Positions 1 through 6,039 of a stretch of 8,829 bases of DNA are shown here, in pieces (the stretch's first letter is position 1; each line of letters begins with the position of its first letter). The notes beneath the pieces were generated by a model. It saw only the letters and a program-made list of their open reading frames with translations. It had not been told where the DNA came from and did not search any database. Source of the stretch: Planctomycetaceae bacterium (GTDB lineage: Bacteria > Planctomycetota > Planctomycetia > Pirellulales > Pirellulaceae); assembly GCA_024642765.1 (NCBI GenBank), contig JAHEAM010000142.1, forward strand, positions 1-8,829, given 5' to 3'. Made by a program: the position numbers and the translations under genes.

Positions 1-1
1 A

Positions 2-367
2 TTAGGATGGGATTGGCGCGTAGGGAGTGCGGTCATAGCGGCCTTTCCGGCTCGCGAGGTCGTGGTTTCGACGATGGGGGTAATCTTCGGTCTAGGGGGT
101 GACATTGACGAGGAATCGGAGTCCCTTCGAGATTCATTGCGTAATGCGACATGGGCCGATTCAGAACGCCCATTGTTCACTCTGCCGATGGCACTCGGGT
201 TAATGGTCTTTTTTGCATTGTGCGCGCAATGCGTTTCGACCTTGGCTGTAATCAAGCGTGAGACCAATAGTTGGCGTTGGCCGTTGATTACGTTCACGTA
301 CATGACGGTACTCGCGTACATTGGAGCATTGTTGACGTACCAAATTGGAACTTGGTTAGGAGGTTAG
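2..367 (+). CDS. feoB: Ferrous iron transport protein B, C-terminal fragment (5' end outside the window)
   Basis: FeoB is the inner-membrane permease that takes up Fe(II), with an N-terminal cytosolic G domain and a membrane core. Only the last 121 residues are visible, read in the frame starting at base 2 with no upstream stop. They carry the FeoB C-terminal signatures: FPAREVVVSTMG (fragment residues 15-26), the DIDEESESLR loop, then the hydrophobic segment around 60-84 containing the CAQC motif, KRETNSWRW (85-93), and a last membrane helix around 94-116 ending in TYQIG. The Cys and the RET-SW-W pattern are conserved in FeoB proteins from family knowledge. The GTG at 62 is internal, not a start. 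The gene ends LGG-stop, and its Gly-Gly codons create an AGGAGG sequence at 358-363. The next gene encodes a FeoB-associated small protein, which supports the call. The G domain cannot be assessed. Confidence 0.95.
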   Translation, partial: LGWDWRVGSAVIAAFPAREVVVSTMGVIFGLGGDIDEESESLRDSLRNATWADSERPLFTLPMALGLMVFFALCAQCVSTLAVIKRETNSWRWPLITFTYMTVLAYIGALLTYQIGTWLGG

Positions 368-373
368 GTGTTT

Positions 374-448
374 ATGACCGCAACGCACAACATTTGTCTT
401 GGCCCAGCTCAAAAACAATGTGTTTTTGGAGTCTGCATAGATGTTTGA
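374..448 (+). CDS. Possible 24-residue Cys-containing micro-ORF between feoB and its partner gene
   Basis: A short open frame begins at ATG 374, or at the in-frame GTG 368 that directly abuts the feoB stop. It sits behind AGGAGG at 358-363, the best Shine-Dalgarno sequence I see in the window (10-nt spacer to the ATG, 4 nt to the GTG). Its TGA at 446-448 overlaps the first codons of the next gene (ATG at 441), the geometry of translational coupling. The peptide has three Cys (residues 8, 16 and 21) and no membrane helix. It resembles no family I know. The AGGAGG is explained by the Gly-Gly codons of feoB, so the arrangement may be chance. Coding status is speculative. Confidence 0.22.
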   Translation: MTATHNICLGPAQKQCVFGVCIDV

Positions 449-671
449 TTGGCAAATCATCCCGACGTTGATTGTGATTGTCATTGCGGCCGTTCACGTG
501 GTCCGTCATGTATTTGGCCTGCGTCACCAAAAACCTGAAAACGCCGGAGGTTGCGCGGGTTGTTTTCGCAATTGTCAATCCAATACAGTGTCGCGGGGTA
601 GTAATACGCAAGAGTTGGTAACACTGGGAAATTCAGATTTCGTAGAATACTCTGAACGTCTATCCCAGTAA
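441..671 (+). CDS. FeoB-associated Cys-rich membrane protein
   Basis: This is a 76-residue protein with one N-terminal membrane helix (about residues 6-26, from IIPTLIVIVIAAVHVV) followed by a short Cys cluster, GGCAGCFRNC, with Cys38, Cys41 and Cys45 (CxxCxxxC). That layout and the position right after feoB match the small FeoB-associated Cys-rich membrane protein family. These are thought to assist FeoB, perhaps by handling iron on the cytoplasmic side, but the role is not firmly established. The start is well fixed: GGAG at 428-431 lies 9 nt upstream, and an in-frame TAG (438-440) immediately precedes the ATG. The 31-residue polar tail after the Cys cluster (rich in Ser, Asn and Glu) seems longer than in many family members, which tend to end soon after the cysteines. 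It is separated from feoB by 73 bp and is probably co-transcribed with it. Confidence 0.82.
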   Translation: MFDWQIIPTLIVIVIAAVHVVRHVFGLRHQKPENAGGCAGCFRNCQSNTVSRGSNTQELVTLGNSDFVEYSERLSQ

Positions 672-729
672 TTAACTCATTTGGCAGGCATAGGCTCTGT
701 GATCTGAATTTTCGACGTTGATGCCATCT

Positions 730-747
730 GCATATCATCTGATGTGC
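730..747. promoter_or_regulatory. Imperfect dyad upstream of the molybdopterin oxidoreductase gene
   Basis: GCATATCATCTGATGTGC is an inverted repeat with 8-bp arms (GCATATCA / TGATGTGC, 7 of 8 complementary plus one G-T wobble) and a 2-bp centre. It ends 6 bp before the AAGGAA ribosome-binding site (754-759) of the gene at 767. The near-zero spacer suits a protein operator better than an RNA hairpin. I recognise no regulator consensus in it, and no clear -35/-10 pair nearby. Confidence 0.22.
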
Positions 748-766
748 ACAGTGAAGGAAATACAAG

Positions 767-2830
767 ATGTCCGAAACATTGTCGATTGTTCGTGGGGCGT
801 GCGGCCACGATTGTCCCGACACTTGTTCTTGGCTAGTTGAAGTTGCCAATGGCAGGGCCAATCGTCTTTACGGAAACCCGAATCATCCATTCACTCGCGG
901 TACGCTTTGCGCCAAAGTGAACCATTATCTGGAACGTGTTTACCACCCGGGTCGTCTCAAATATCCATTGAAACGCGTTGGAAACAAGGGCGCCGGCCAA
1001 TTCGAACGAACAACCTGGCAAGAAGCTCTGGCGGCGATTGCTGAAAATTGGCTACAGATCATTGAGGAGTCAGGCGCCGAAGCGATCTTGCCGTACAGTT
1101 CGGCAGGCAATCAGGGAATGATACAGACGGCCTCACTCGACCGTCGCCTGTTTGGCATATTGGGTTGCACCAAGCTTGAACGAAATATTTGCGGCGAAGT
1201 CGCTCACGAGGGGCTGGCAGCAACACAGGGAAACGGCTTCGGAATTGACCCCGAGGAATTGATTCACAGTCGATTCATTGTGTTGTGGGGAACGAATACG
1301 ATCGTTACCAATTTGCATCTTTGGCCAGTGATTACGGAAGCGCGTTCGCGCGGCGCGAAAATCGTTGTCGTCGATCCGATTCGAACAAGGACAGCCGAGC
1401 AGGCTGATTGGCATCTTGCTATCCGTCCTGCAAGTGATGCGGCCCTCATTTTGGCTATGATGCATGTCATCATTCGCGATGATTTGGTTGATCACGATTA
1501 TGTTAGGCAATATGCCCAAGGCTATGAAGAATTGGTCGAGCGTGTACGTGACAATTCGCCAGTCACGGCAGCGGCAATTACCGGACTATCCCCCGAAGTC
1601 ATCGAGCAATTTGCCCGCGCATACGCAACGACACAGCCTGCTGTCTTGCGTCCCTTGATTGGAATGGAGCATCATCGAAACGGTGCTATGATGTTCCGAA
1701 CTCTAGCCTGTCTACCTGTTTTGACTGGCGCTTGGCGGCATCGAGGTGGAGGGTTGGCTCGATCAACCGGAGCGTTGCAGAGTTCTGTTTTGAACGGTGC
1801 AGGGCTCCAAATGCCAGAATGCACTCGAGCTGACGTGCGAACATTGAACATGCGTGATTTGGGTAGAGACCTTTGCAATTCGGAGCTAAGTCCCCAAATT
1901 CGAAGTTTGTGTGTTTACAACTGCAATCCTGTGGTTTCCATTCCGAACCAACAAGCAATCATCAAAGGCCTGCGCCGAGACGATTTGTTTACGGTAGTTC
2001 ACGATTTGGTTGTGACCGAGACCGCCCGGTATGCCGATTATGTATTGCCAGCGACCAGTCAGATCGAGAGCTTGGATATCGTACCGGCTTGGGGCCATCA
2101 TTATTTGGCAATGAACCGTCCGGCGATTGAGCCGGTTGGGGAGTCGGTTTCAAACACGGAGCTCTTCCGGCGGTTGGCTGTCGCGTTGGGGCGCACGGAG
2201 CCCTATTTATTCGAAAGTGACAAAGCATTGATTCGCACAGCGCTTAAGAGCAATCATCCTTGGCTTGCAAACATCACCTTCGAACGCCTTTGGGAAGAAG
2301 GCTATGTTCGTTTGAACGAAGATCGCGATTGGCGACCGTTCGCAAGCGGTGGTTTCAAAACACGCTCAGGTAAGGCCCAGTTGTATTCAAAAAAAATGGA
2401 AGATCAGGGGCTTGATCCGCTACCCAACTGTGGAGAAATTCGCCGAGCGACGGCTGGTGAGTTGCAGTTGATTACGGGTAAGACGTTACATTTCTTGAAT
2501 TCAAGTTATGCGCACGTTGAGCGACATCGTAAACGCGAGGGTCGGTTATTTATCGAGTTGAACAGCCAAGATGCCATTGACCGAGGACTCGCCGATGGTG
2601 CTCTTGCGCTTATTTCTAACAATCAAGGTTCCATTGTCGCCGAGTGTCGCGTGTCGATTCGTGTTCAGCAAGGAGTGACTTGGATGCCGTTCGGTGGTTT
2701 TGGTGATGCACTGGACAATGCCTGCTCGGTCAATACACTGACTCCAGAGGAGCCCACGGACTGGGGCGGAGGAAGCGGCTTCTACGATACATTTGTCAAT
2801 GTTTCCAAATTCATCGGCGCAATCAATTGA
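767..2830 (+). CDS. Molybdopterin/[4Fe-4S] oxidoreductase, single-subunit type (MopB superfamily)
   Basis: This 687-residue protein belongs to the DMSO reductase/formate dehydrogenase (MopB) superfamily, closest by eye to the uncharacterised cytosolic group that includes Bacillus YyaE. Residues 12-48 hold the N-terminal [4Fe-4S] motif: CGHDCPDTC (Cys12, 16, 20), then Cys48 in GTLCAK. Cys142, in ERNICGEVAHEG, sits where formate dehydrogenases carry the Sec/Cys molybdenum ligand, so Cys ligation is likely (inference). Dinucleotide-cofactor contacts follow: WGTN (174-177) and VVDPIRTRTAEQADWHLAIR (201-220). The C-terminal part, from about residue 570 (LQLITGKTLHFLNSSYAHVE), is the molybdopterin dinucleotide-binding beta-barrel. 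There is no Tat signal, so it should act in the cytoplasm. No electron-transfer or membrane-anchor subunit is adjacent, and the substrate is unknown. The start is supported by AAGGAA at 754-759. The next gene begins 25 bp after its stop. Confidence 0.93.
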   Translation: MSETLSIVRGACGHDCPDTCSWLVEVANGRANRLYGNPNHPFTRGTLCAKVNHYLERVYHPGRLKYPLKRVGNKGAGQFERTTWQEALAAIAENWLQIIEESGAEAILPYSSAGNQGMIQTASLDRRLFGILGCTKLERNICGEVAHEGLAATQGNGFGIDPEELIHSRFIVLWGTNTIVTNLHLWPVITEARSRGAKIVVVDPIRTRTAEQADWHLAIRPASDAALILAMMHVIIRDDLVDHDYVRQYAQGYEELVERVRDNSPVTAAAITGLSPEVIEQFARAYATTQPAVLRPLIGMEHHRNGAMMFRTLACLPVLTGAWRHRGGGLARSTGALQSSVLNGAGLQMPECTRADVRTLNMRDLGRDLCNSELSPQIRSLCVYNCNPVVSIPNQQAIIKGLRRDDLFTVVHDLVVTETARYADYVLPATSQIESLDIVPAWGHHYLAMNRPAIEPVGESVSNTELFRRLAVALGRTEPYLFESDKALIRTALKSNHPWLANITFERLWEEGYVRLNEDRDWRPFASGGFKTRSGKAQLYSKKMEDQGLDPLPNCGEIRRATAGELQLITGKTLHFLNSSYAHVERHRKREGRLFIELNSQDAIDRGLADGALALISNNQGSIVAECRVSIRVQQGVTWMPFGGFGDALDNACSVNTLTPEEPTDWGGGSGFYDTFVNVSKFIGAIN

Positions 2831-2855
2831 ATATTTTCGAAGTTAGGAATATGAC

Positions 2856-3386
2856 ATGCCCCAAATCGTAGCGACACGTGCGCCTGAACCGGACGAGTAT
2901 TCTGAATTCTACTCGACCTATATCCAGCTTGTTCCGAAGGGGGACTTGCTCGAACTAGCCCATTCACAAATTGGCAAACTTCGCGATTTTTTTGAAGGTG
3001 TATCTGAGCAAGACGCCAGTAGGCTTCATGCGCCCTACAGTTGGACGATCAAACAAGTGGTTGGGCACTTGATCGATGCGGAAAGAATTTTTGGCAATCG
3101 GCTGCATCGTTTTGCTTCTGGGGATTTGCAGGCCCTGCCTGGAATGGATCAAAATCCTTACATTGAAAATCAAGACTACGAAACGCCATCGTTACAAGTC
3201 CTCGTCGATGAGCTCCTTTTTTGCCGCCAAGCAAACTTGCTCTTGATGCGTCGGCTCAAACGCCAAGCCTGGGACAATCGAGGAGTGGCATCGGATCATC
3301 CCGTGACGGTCCGGGCGTTAGCATATATCCTCGTCGGGCATATCAACTACCATCTGCAGATTGTTCGCAAGCGTCTCGCAAACTAG
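2856..3386 (+). CDS. DinB/YfiT-superfamily protein (DinB_2 type)
   Basis: The 176-residue protein fits the DinB-like four-helix-bundle fold, a family that includes thiol-dependent S-transferases (bacillithiol, mycothiol) and many metal-binding proteins of unknown function. The three metal-ligand histidines expected of the fold are present: His71 in WTIKQVVGHLIDAER, and His162 and His166 in GHINYHLQIVRKR at the C-terminus. The central segment LPGMDQNPYIENQDYETPS is typical of DinB_2 members. There is no signal peptide, so it is cytoplasmic. AGGA at 2845-2848 lies 7 nt before the ATG. An out-of-frame ATG at 2851 is too close to the ribosome-binding site and was not used. The gene is 25 bp downstream of the molybdoenzyme and 41 bp upstream of the SGNH hydrolase, so co-transcription is likely. 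The specific thiol or substrate cannot be told from sequence. Confidence 0.87.
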   Translation: MPQIVATRAPEPDEYSEFYSTYIQLVPKGDLLELAHSQIGKLRDFFEGVSEQDASRLHAPYSWTIKQVVGHLIDAERIFGNRLHRFASGDLQALPGMDQNPYIENQDYETPSLQVLVDELLFCRQANLLLMRRLKRQAWDNRGVASDHPVTVRALAYILVGHINYHLQIVRKRLAN

Positions 3387-3427
3387 GCTCATTGCTCAAT
3401 CGAAAGGTATTGCAATTGGAAAACGTC

Positions 3428-4150
3428 ATGAAGCCGGTCTTGATTTTAATAGTCTGTTGCTTGATCCTGCCGAGCACGTTATCGGCACAAGAGGTTAACG
3501 ATCCGCTGGCGGATATTCGCGCAGCGGCAGTGGAGTGGGAGAGTGAAATTGTCAAGCTCGAGGAAGCCAACAATGAGAAAGTCGCTGGACCGGAGCAGAT
3601 ATTGTTTTTGGGGTCCTCGAGCATTCGGCTGTGGTATTCTATCGACAAAGACTTGCCGAACCGCCAGTCAGTAAGACGTGGCTACGGGGGTGCACGATTC
3701 AGTGATTTGGCGGTATACATTGACCGATTGATCGCTGGACACGATCCTCAAGCCATCGTGATCTTTGTCGCGAATGATATTTCTGGAAACGCGGAACGCG
3801 ATATCTCTCCCGAACGAGTCCTTGAACTGGCGAGGTTTTCATTTGAACGAATTCGTAAGTCACTCCCTGGCACGCCAGTATACTTTATTGAAATTACGCC
3901 TACACCAAGTCGCTTCACGCATTGGGGGAAGATTTCTCAAGCGAACAATTTATTGAATGAGATGACTGACGAGCATGAAGGCTGTTTCTTCATTCAAACA
4001 GCCGATAAATATTTGGACGAGAACGGCAAACCCAAACCGGAGCTGTTCGTCGCCGATGGTTTGCATCAAAACGCTGAAGGCTACGCATTGTGGGCCAGTA
4101 CCATTGAGGCAGCATTGCAAAAATATCTTGACAGCGCGTCCGATAAATAG
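3428..4150 (+). CDS. Secreted SGNH/GDSL-type hydrolase (probable carbohydrate or lipid esterase)
   Basis: The 240-residue protein has a signal peptide (Lys2, hydrophobic 4-17, likely cleavage after LSA at residue 20), so it acts outside the cytoplasm. The SGNH blocks are readable: block I LGSSSIRLW (61-69) with a Ser nucleophile, most likely Ser64; block II RGYGGARFSDL (84-94); block III VANDISG (114-120) with Asn116; and block V DGLHQNAEGYALW (210-222) with Asp210 and His213 completing the triad. Family members are esterases, often removing acetyl groups from polysaccharides. In block III the usual Gly two residues before the Asn is Val114, a deviation at an oxyanion-hole neighbour. The frame is open back to 3221, but that would overlap the DinB gene by 166 bp. 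ATG 3428 has GGA 7 nt upstream and starts a proper signal peptide. Its stop lies 5 bp from the stop of the convergent sulfatase. Confidence 0.88.
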   Translation: MKPVLILIVCCLILPSTLSAQEVNDPLADIRAAAVEWESEIVKLEEANNEKVAGPEQILFLGSSSIRLWYSIDKDLPNRQSVRRGYGGARFSDLAVYIDRLIAGHDPQAIVIFVANDISGNAERDISPERVLELARFSFERIRKSLPGTPVYFIEITPTPSRFTHWGKISQANNLLNEMTDEHEGCFFIQTADKYLDENGKPKPELFVADGLHQNAEGYALWASTIEAALQKYLDSASDK

Positions 4151-4155
4151 CCGTT

Positions 4156-5712
4156 TTATTTTTGGTTGTCGAATTTGACCTCATCGGGATATGGCACCGG
4201 TTGTTCTGTTGATCGTTTGATCGTCATTCCGGCCTTGGTTTCGCGGAGATGTTCCGACAGAATTTGCGCGAGAGTCCTCGTTTTTTCCGGCTGTGATTCG
4301 GCCAAGTTTTTGGTTTCGCTTAAGTCGTTCGCGAGGTTATAGAGCTCAAGGGTTTGTGTTGTGTGTTGATAGATTAGTTTCCAGTCGCCACTGCGAACGG
4401 AGCTGTAGGGCGGTTGATCGTAAGTGTTGGGGAAGTGCCAAAAGATCGGCCGCTCGTAGTCGAGGCTCGCAATTTCGCCGTTCAATAAGGGCACGAAGCT
4501 TTCGCCATCAATCTGGCCGCCAATTTGGGATGCGTTTTGTACGCCCGCCATTTCCAAAAACGTGGGAAAAATATCTTCGATGATAACATAACGTTTATCA
4601 CAGACGGTGGCCGGTTTTGTCATACTAGGATGCCGCACGATAAGAGGCACGCGCGTGCCGCCTTCGTAGGGCGTGAGTTTATGCCCACGTAGCGGTTTGT
4701 TGAGCGGCGCGTGACTTGCCGCTCCATTGTCGCTCATGAAAACGATGATAGTGTTGTTGTCGATTCCGTTTTTGACAAGGCAATCCATTAAATCGCCGAG
4801 CGATTTGTCCATGCTTTCGATCATAGAGGCGTACGTTACTTGGAAAGGCGTTAGCCCTGAATCTTTGTAATTGTCGACAAAACGTTGATCGGGTTCGCAC
4901 GGCGCGTGAATGGCGTAGTGCGCCATGTACAAGTAAAACGGCGTTTTGTCTCGCACGGATTTTTCAATCGCAGTAATGGCCTCGCGGGTGAGTGCTTCGT
5001 TCAAATAGATGTCTTGGCCGTGATATTTCTTGAGCCCTGGCACATCCCAAACGGCACCGCCGTTCCGAAAGGCTGCACTAAAATTGTTGGTGCCGTAGTA
5101 GCTGCCCGGTCCGCCAGCTGCGTGGCCTGCAATATTGATATCAAATCCCAGCGTGAGTGGGTCCGCACCGGGCGTATCGTTAGCGCCAAAGTGAGCCTTG
5201 CCACAATGAATGGTTCGATAGGTTGCTTGCTTGAGTAATTGCGGTAGTGGTGTGGCGTGAATCGTGTGTTCAATGCCAGGCGAGGCGCACATGCCATTTA
5301 GATTCCAATTGGCAGCGCGGACTTCTGGTCGATCGGTGTCGGGCTGTTTGTCTTTATTGAGGGTCCAGTTTGTGACCATATGCCGCGCGGAGTTCATGCC
5401 GGTCATCAGACTAATGCGCGACGGCGAACAAACGGCACAGGCATAGGCTTGGCGGAACTTTATGCCTTGAGCGGCAAGACGTTCCATATTGGGAGTTCGA
5501 TAGATTGCGTTGAGTTCGGTCGGTTCGATGTGGAACGGAACCGAAGTGTCTTGCCATCCCATATCATCGACGAAGAAGAACAAGATGTTGGGCGGACGTT
5601 TTTCCTCCAGTGATTCGTCGTTTCCAAATGAAAAATTTGGAATCAAGAGGAAACAAATGGAGAGAATAATCTGTACTGCGGATTGGATTCCGGATTTGGA
5701 AACGAAATACAT
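4156..5712 (-). CDS. Secreted type I (formylglycine-dependent) sulfatase
   Basis: This 518-residue sulfatase hydrolyses sulfate esters, probably on polysaccharides. Numbering from the ATG at 5710-5712, a signal peptide (Lys6, hydrophobic 12-25, ending NFSFG) precedes the catalytic domain. Expected active-site residues are present: the metal pair Asp49-Asp50 in FFFVDDMGW, Cys95 in CSPSR (the CxPxR motif converted to formylglycine) with Arg99, Lys172 and His174 in CGKAHFG, His269 in YAIHAP, Asp328-Asn329 in FMSDNGAASH, and Lys345 in LRGHKLTPYEGGTRVP. The C-terminal subdomain contains SVRSGDWKLIY and a LYNLANDLSETKNLA segment typical of the family. The frame extends 9 codons further to a TTG (5739), but that has no ribosome-binding site and lengthens the signal region, so I chose the ATG. 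It needs a formylglycine-generating enzyme or anaerobic sulfatase maturase, neither of which is in the window. The exact sulfate-ester substrate is not predictable by eye. Confidence 0.93.
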   Translation of the reverse strand: MYFVSKSGIQSAVQIILSICFLLIPNFSFGNDESLEEKRPPNILFFFVDDMGWQDTSVPFHIEPTELNAIYRTPNMERLAAQGIKFRQAYACAVCSPSRISLMTGMNSARHMVTNWTLNKDKQPDTDRPEVRAANWNLNGMCASPGIEHTIHATPLPQLLKQATYRTIHCGKAHFGANDTPGADPLTLGFDINIAGHAAGGPGSYYGTNNFSAAFRNGGAVWDVPGLKKYHGQDIYLNEALTREAITAIEKSVRDKTPFYLYMAHYAIHAPCEPDQRFVDNYKDSGLTPFQVTYASMIESMDKSLGDLMDCLVKNGIDNNTIIVFMSDNGAASHAPLNKPLRGHKLTPYEGGTRVPLIVRHPSMTKPATVCDKRYVIIEDIFPTFLEMAGVQNASQIGGQIDGESFVPLLNGEIASLDYERPIFWHFPNTYDQPPYSSVRSGDWKLIYQHTTQTLELYNLANDLSETKNLAESQPEKTRTLAQILSEHLRETKAGMTIKRSTEQPVPYPDEVKFDNQK

Positions 5713-5757
5713 TGAGAAACACTCACAAAGCAGTTGCAAAAGACGGTACTAATCGGC

Positions 5758-5766
5758 ATTGTACCA
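5758..5766 (-). promoter_or_regulatory. Extended -10 promoter candidate for the sulfatase gene
   Basis: Reading the - strand, TGGTACAAT matches the extended -10 form TGnTATAAT with one mismatch. Transcription would start near 5750, giving a leader of about 38 nt before the ATG at 5712. A TTGACT (5787-5792) lies upstream but with a 23-bp spacer, too long for a normal -35, so the TG extension would have to substitute. The nearer repeat copy (5769-5788) would cover the -35 zone. Confidence 0.33.
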
Positions 5767-5768
5767 CG

Positions 5769-5858
5769 TCGCCGCAATCAGTTTTGAGTCAAGTTATCGA
5801 CGCGAGAGCGGTTAACTGAGATGTTACCGCCATTTCGATCGTTGCTATCAGTTTTGAG
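5769..5858. repeat. Pair of 20-bp direct repeats, 70 bp apart, upstream of the sulfatase
   Basis: Copies at 5769-5788 and 5839-5858 follow the pattern TCGNNGCNATCAGTTTTGAG, with 17 of 20 positions identical including a perfect 12-bp core ATCAGTTTTGAG (5777-5788 and 5847-5858). The offset is exactly 70 bp, near seven helical turns. The nearer copy overlaps the -35 zone of the candidate sulfatase promoter. A 12-bp match by chance inside a 330-bp gap is unlikely, so these may be binding sites for one regulator. I recognise no known operator in them. Confidence 0.45.
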
Positions 5859-5869
5859 GTGTTTGGCAA

Positions 5870-5911
5870 ACCAAAATTCTAACGCCTTCCACTCGGAGAT
5901 TGGCGTTTGGT
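5870..5911. other. Hairpin candidate in the divergent intergenic region
   Basis: AACGCC (5881-5886) pairs perfectly with GGCGTT (5902-5907). An inner TCC/GGA pair (5888-5890 with 5895-5897) closes an ACTC loop, and an outer ACCA/TGGT pair (5870-5873 with 5908-5911) is separated by a 7-nt bulge on one side. No T-tract follows on either strand, so it is not a terminator. It may be a regulatory site, or chance. Confidence 0.22.
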
Positions 5912-6039
5912 AGGCGCCGATCTTTCCGCGAAGCATCAAAACGCAAAAATACGCCTTGGGTGTTTTTTGGCATTGCGATTATAAAGGGGCAATCGAATTC
6001 CTTAACACATAATTAAATCGCTGAGAAAAACCAAGAAGC

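Larger units (their letters stand above)
5713..6039. other. Divergent intergenic region between the sulfatase and the acyltransferase
   Basis: No gene is supported in these 327 bp. The sulfatase-facing side holds an extended -10 candidate and two long direct repeats, and the centre holds a hairpin candidate (separate entries). On the + strand facing the acyltransferase there are two -10-like hexamers. TATAAA at 5980-5985 has a poor -35 (TTGGGT, 5956-5961, 18-bp spacer), and CATAAT at 6008-6013 has none. ACGCC/GGTGT (5951-5963) followed by TTTTT could form a weak hairpin, but no + strand transcript is expected to arrive there, so I do not call it a terminator. Confidence 0.6.

Noticed and set aside
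481..861. A 126-codon - strand frame crossing the gap between the FeoB-associated gene and the molybdoenzyme.
   Set aside because: It overlaps both real genes and shows no family resemblance.
3221..3427. Upstream extension of the SGNH hydrolase frame to an ATG at 3221.
   Set aside because: It would overlap the well-supported DinB gene by 166 bp and place about 69 polar residues before an obvious signal peptide.
4885..5238. A 117-codon + strand frame antisense to the sulfatase.
   Set aside because: It mirrors conserved sulfatase codons and shows no domain of its own.
5713..5739. Nine-codon extension of the sulfatase to a TTG start.
   Set aside because: No ribosome-binding sequence precedes the TTG, and the ATG at 5712 gives a normal signal peptide.
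5951..5968. ACGCC/GGTGT hairpin followed by five T as a + strand terminator.
   Set aside because: The stem is short with a G-T pair and a 3-nt loop, and no + strand gene upstream would need it because the sulfatase reads the other way.
5968..5982. TGGCAT followed by TTATA as a sigma-54 type -24/-12 promoter.
   Set aside because: The invariant GC of the -12 element is missing at the right spacing.
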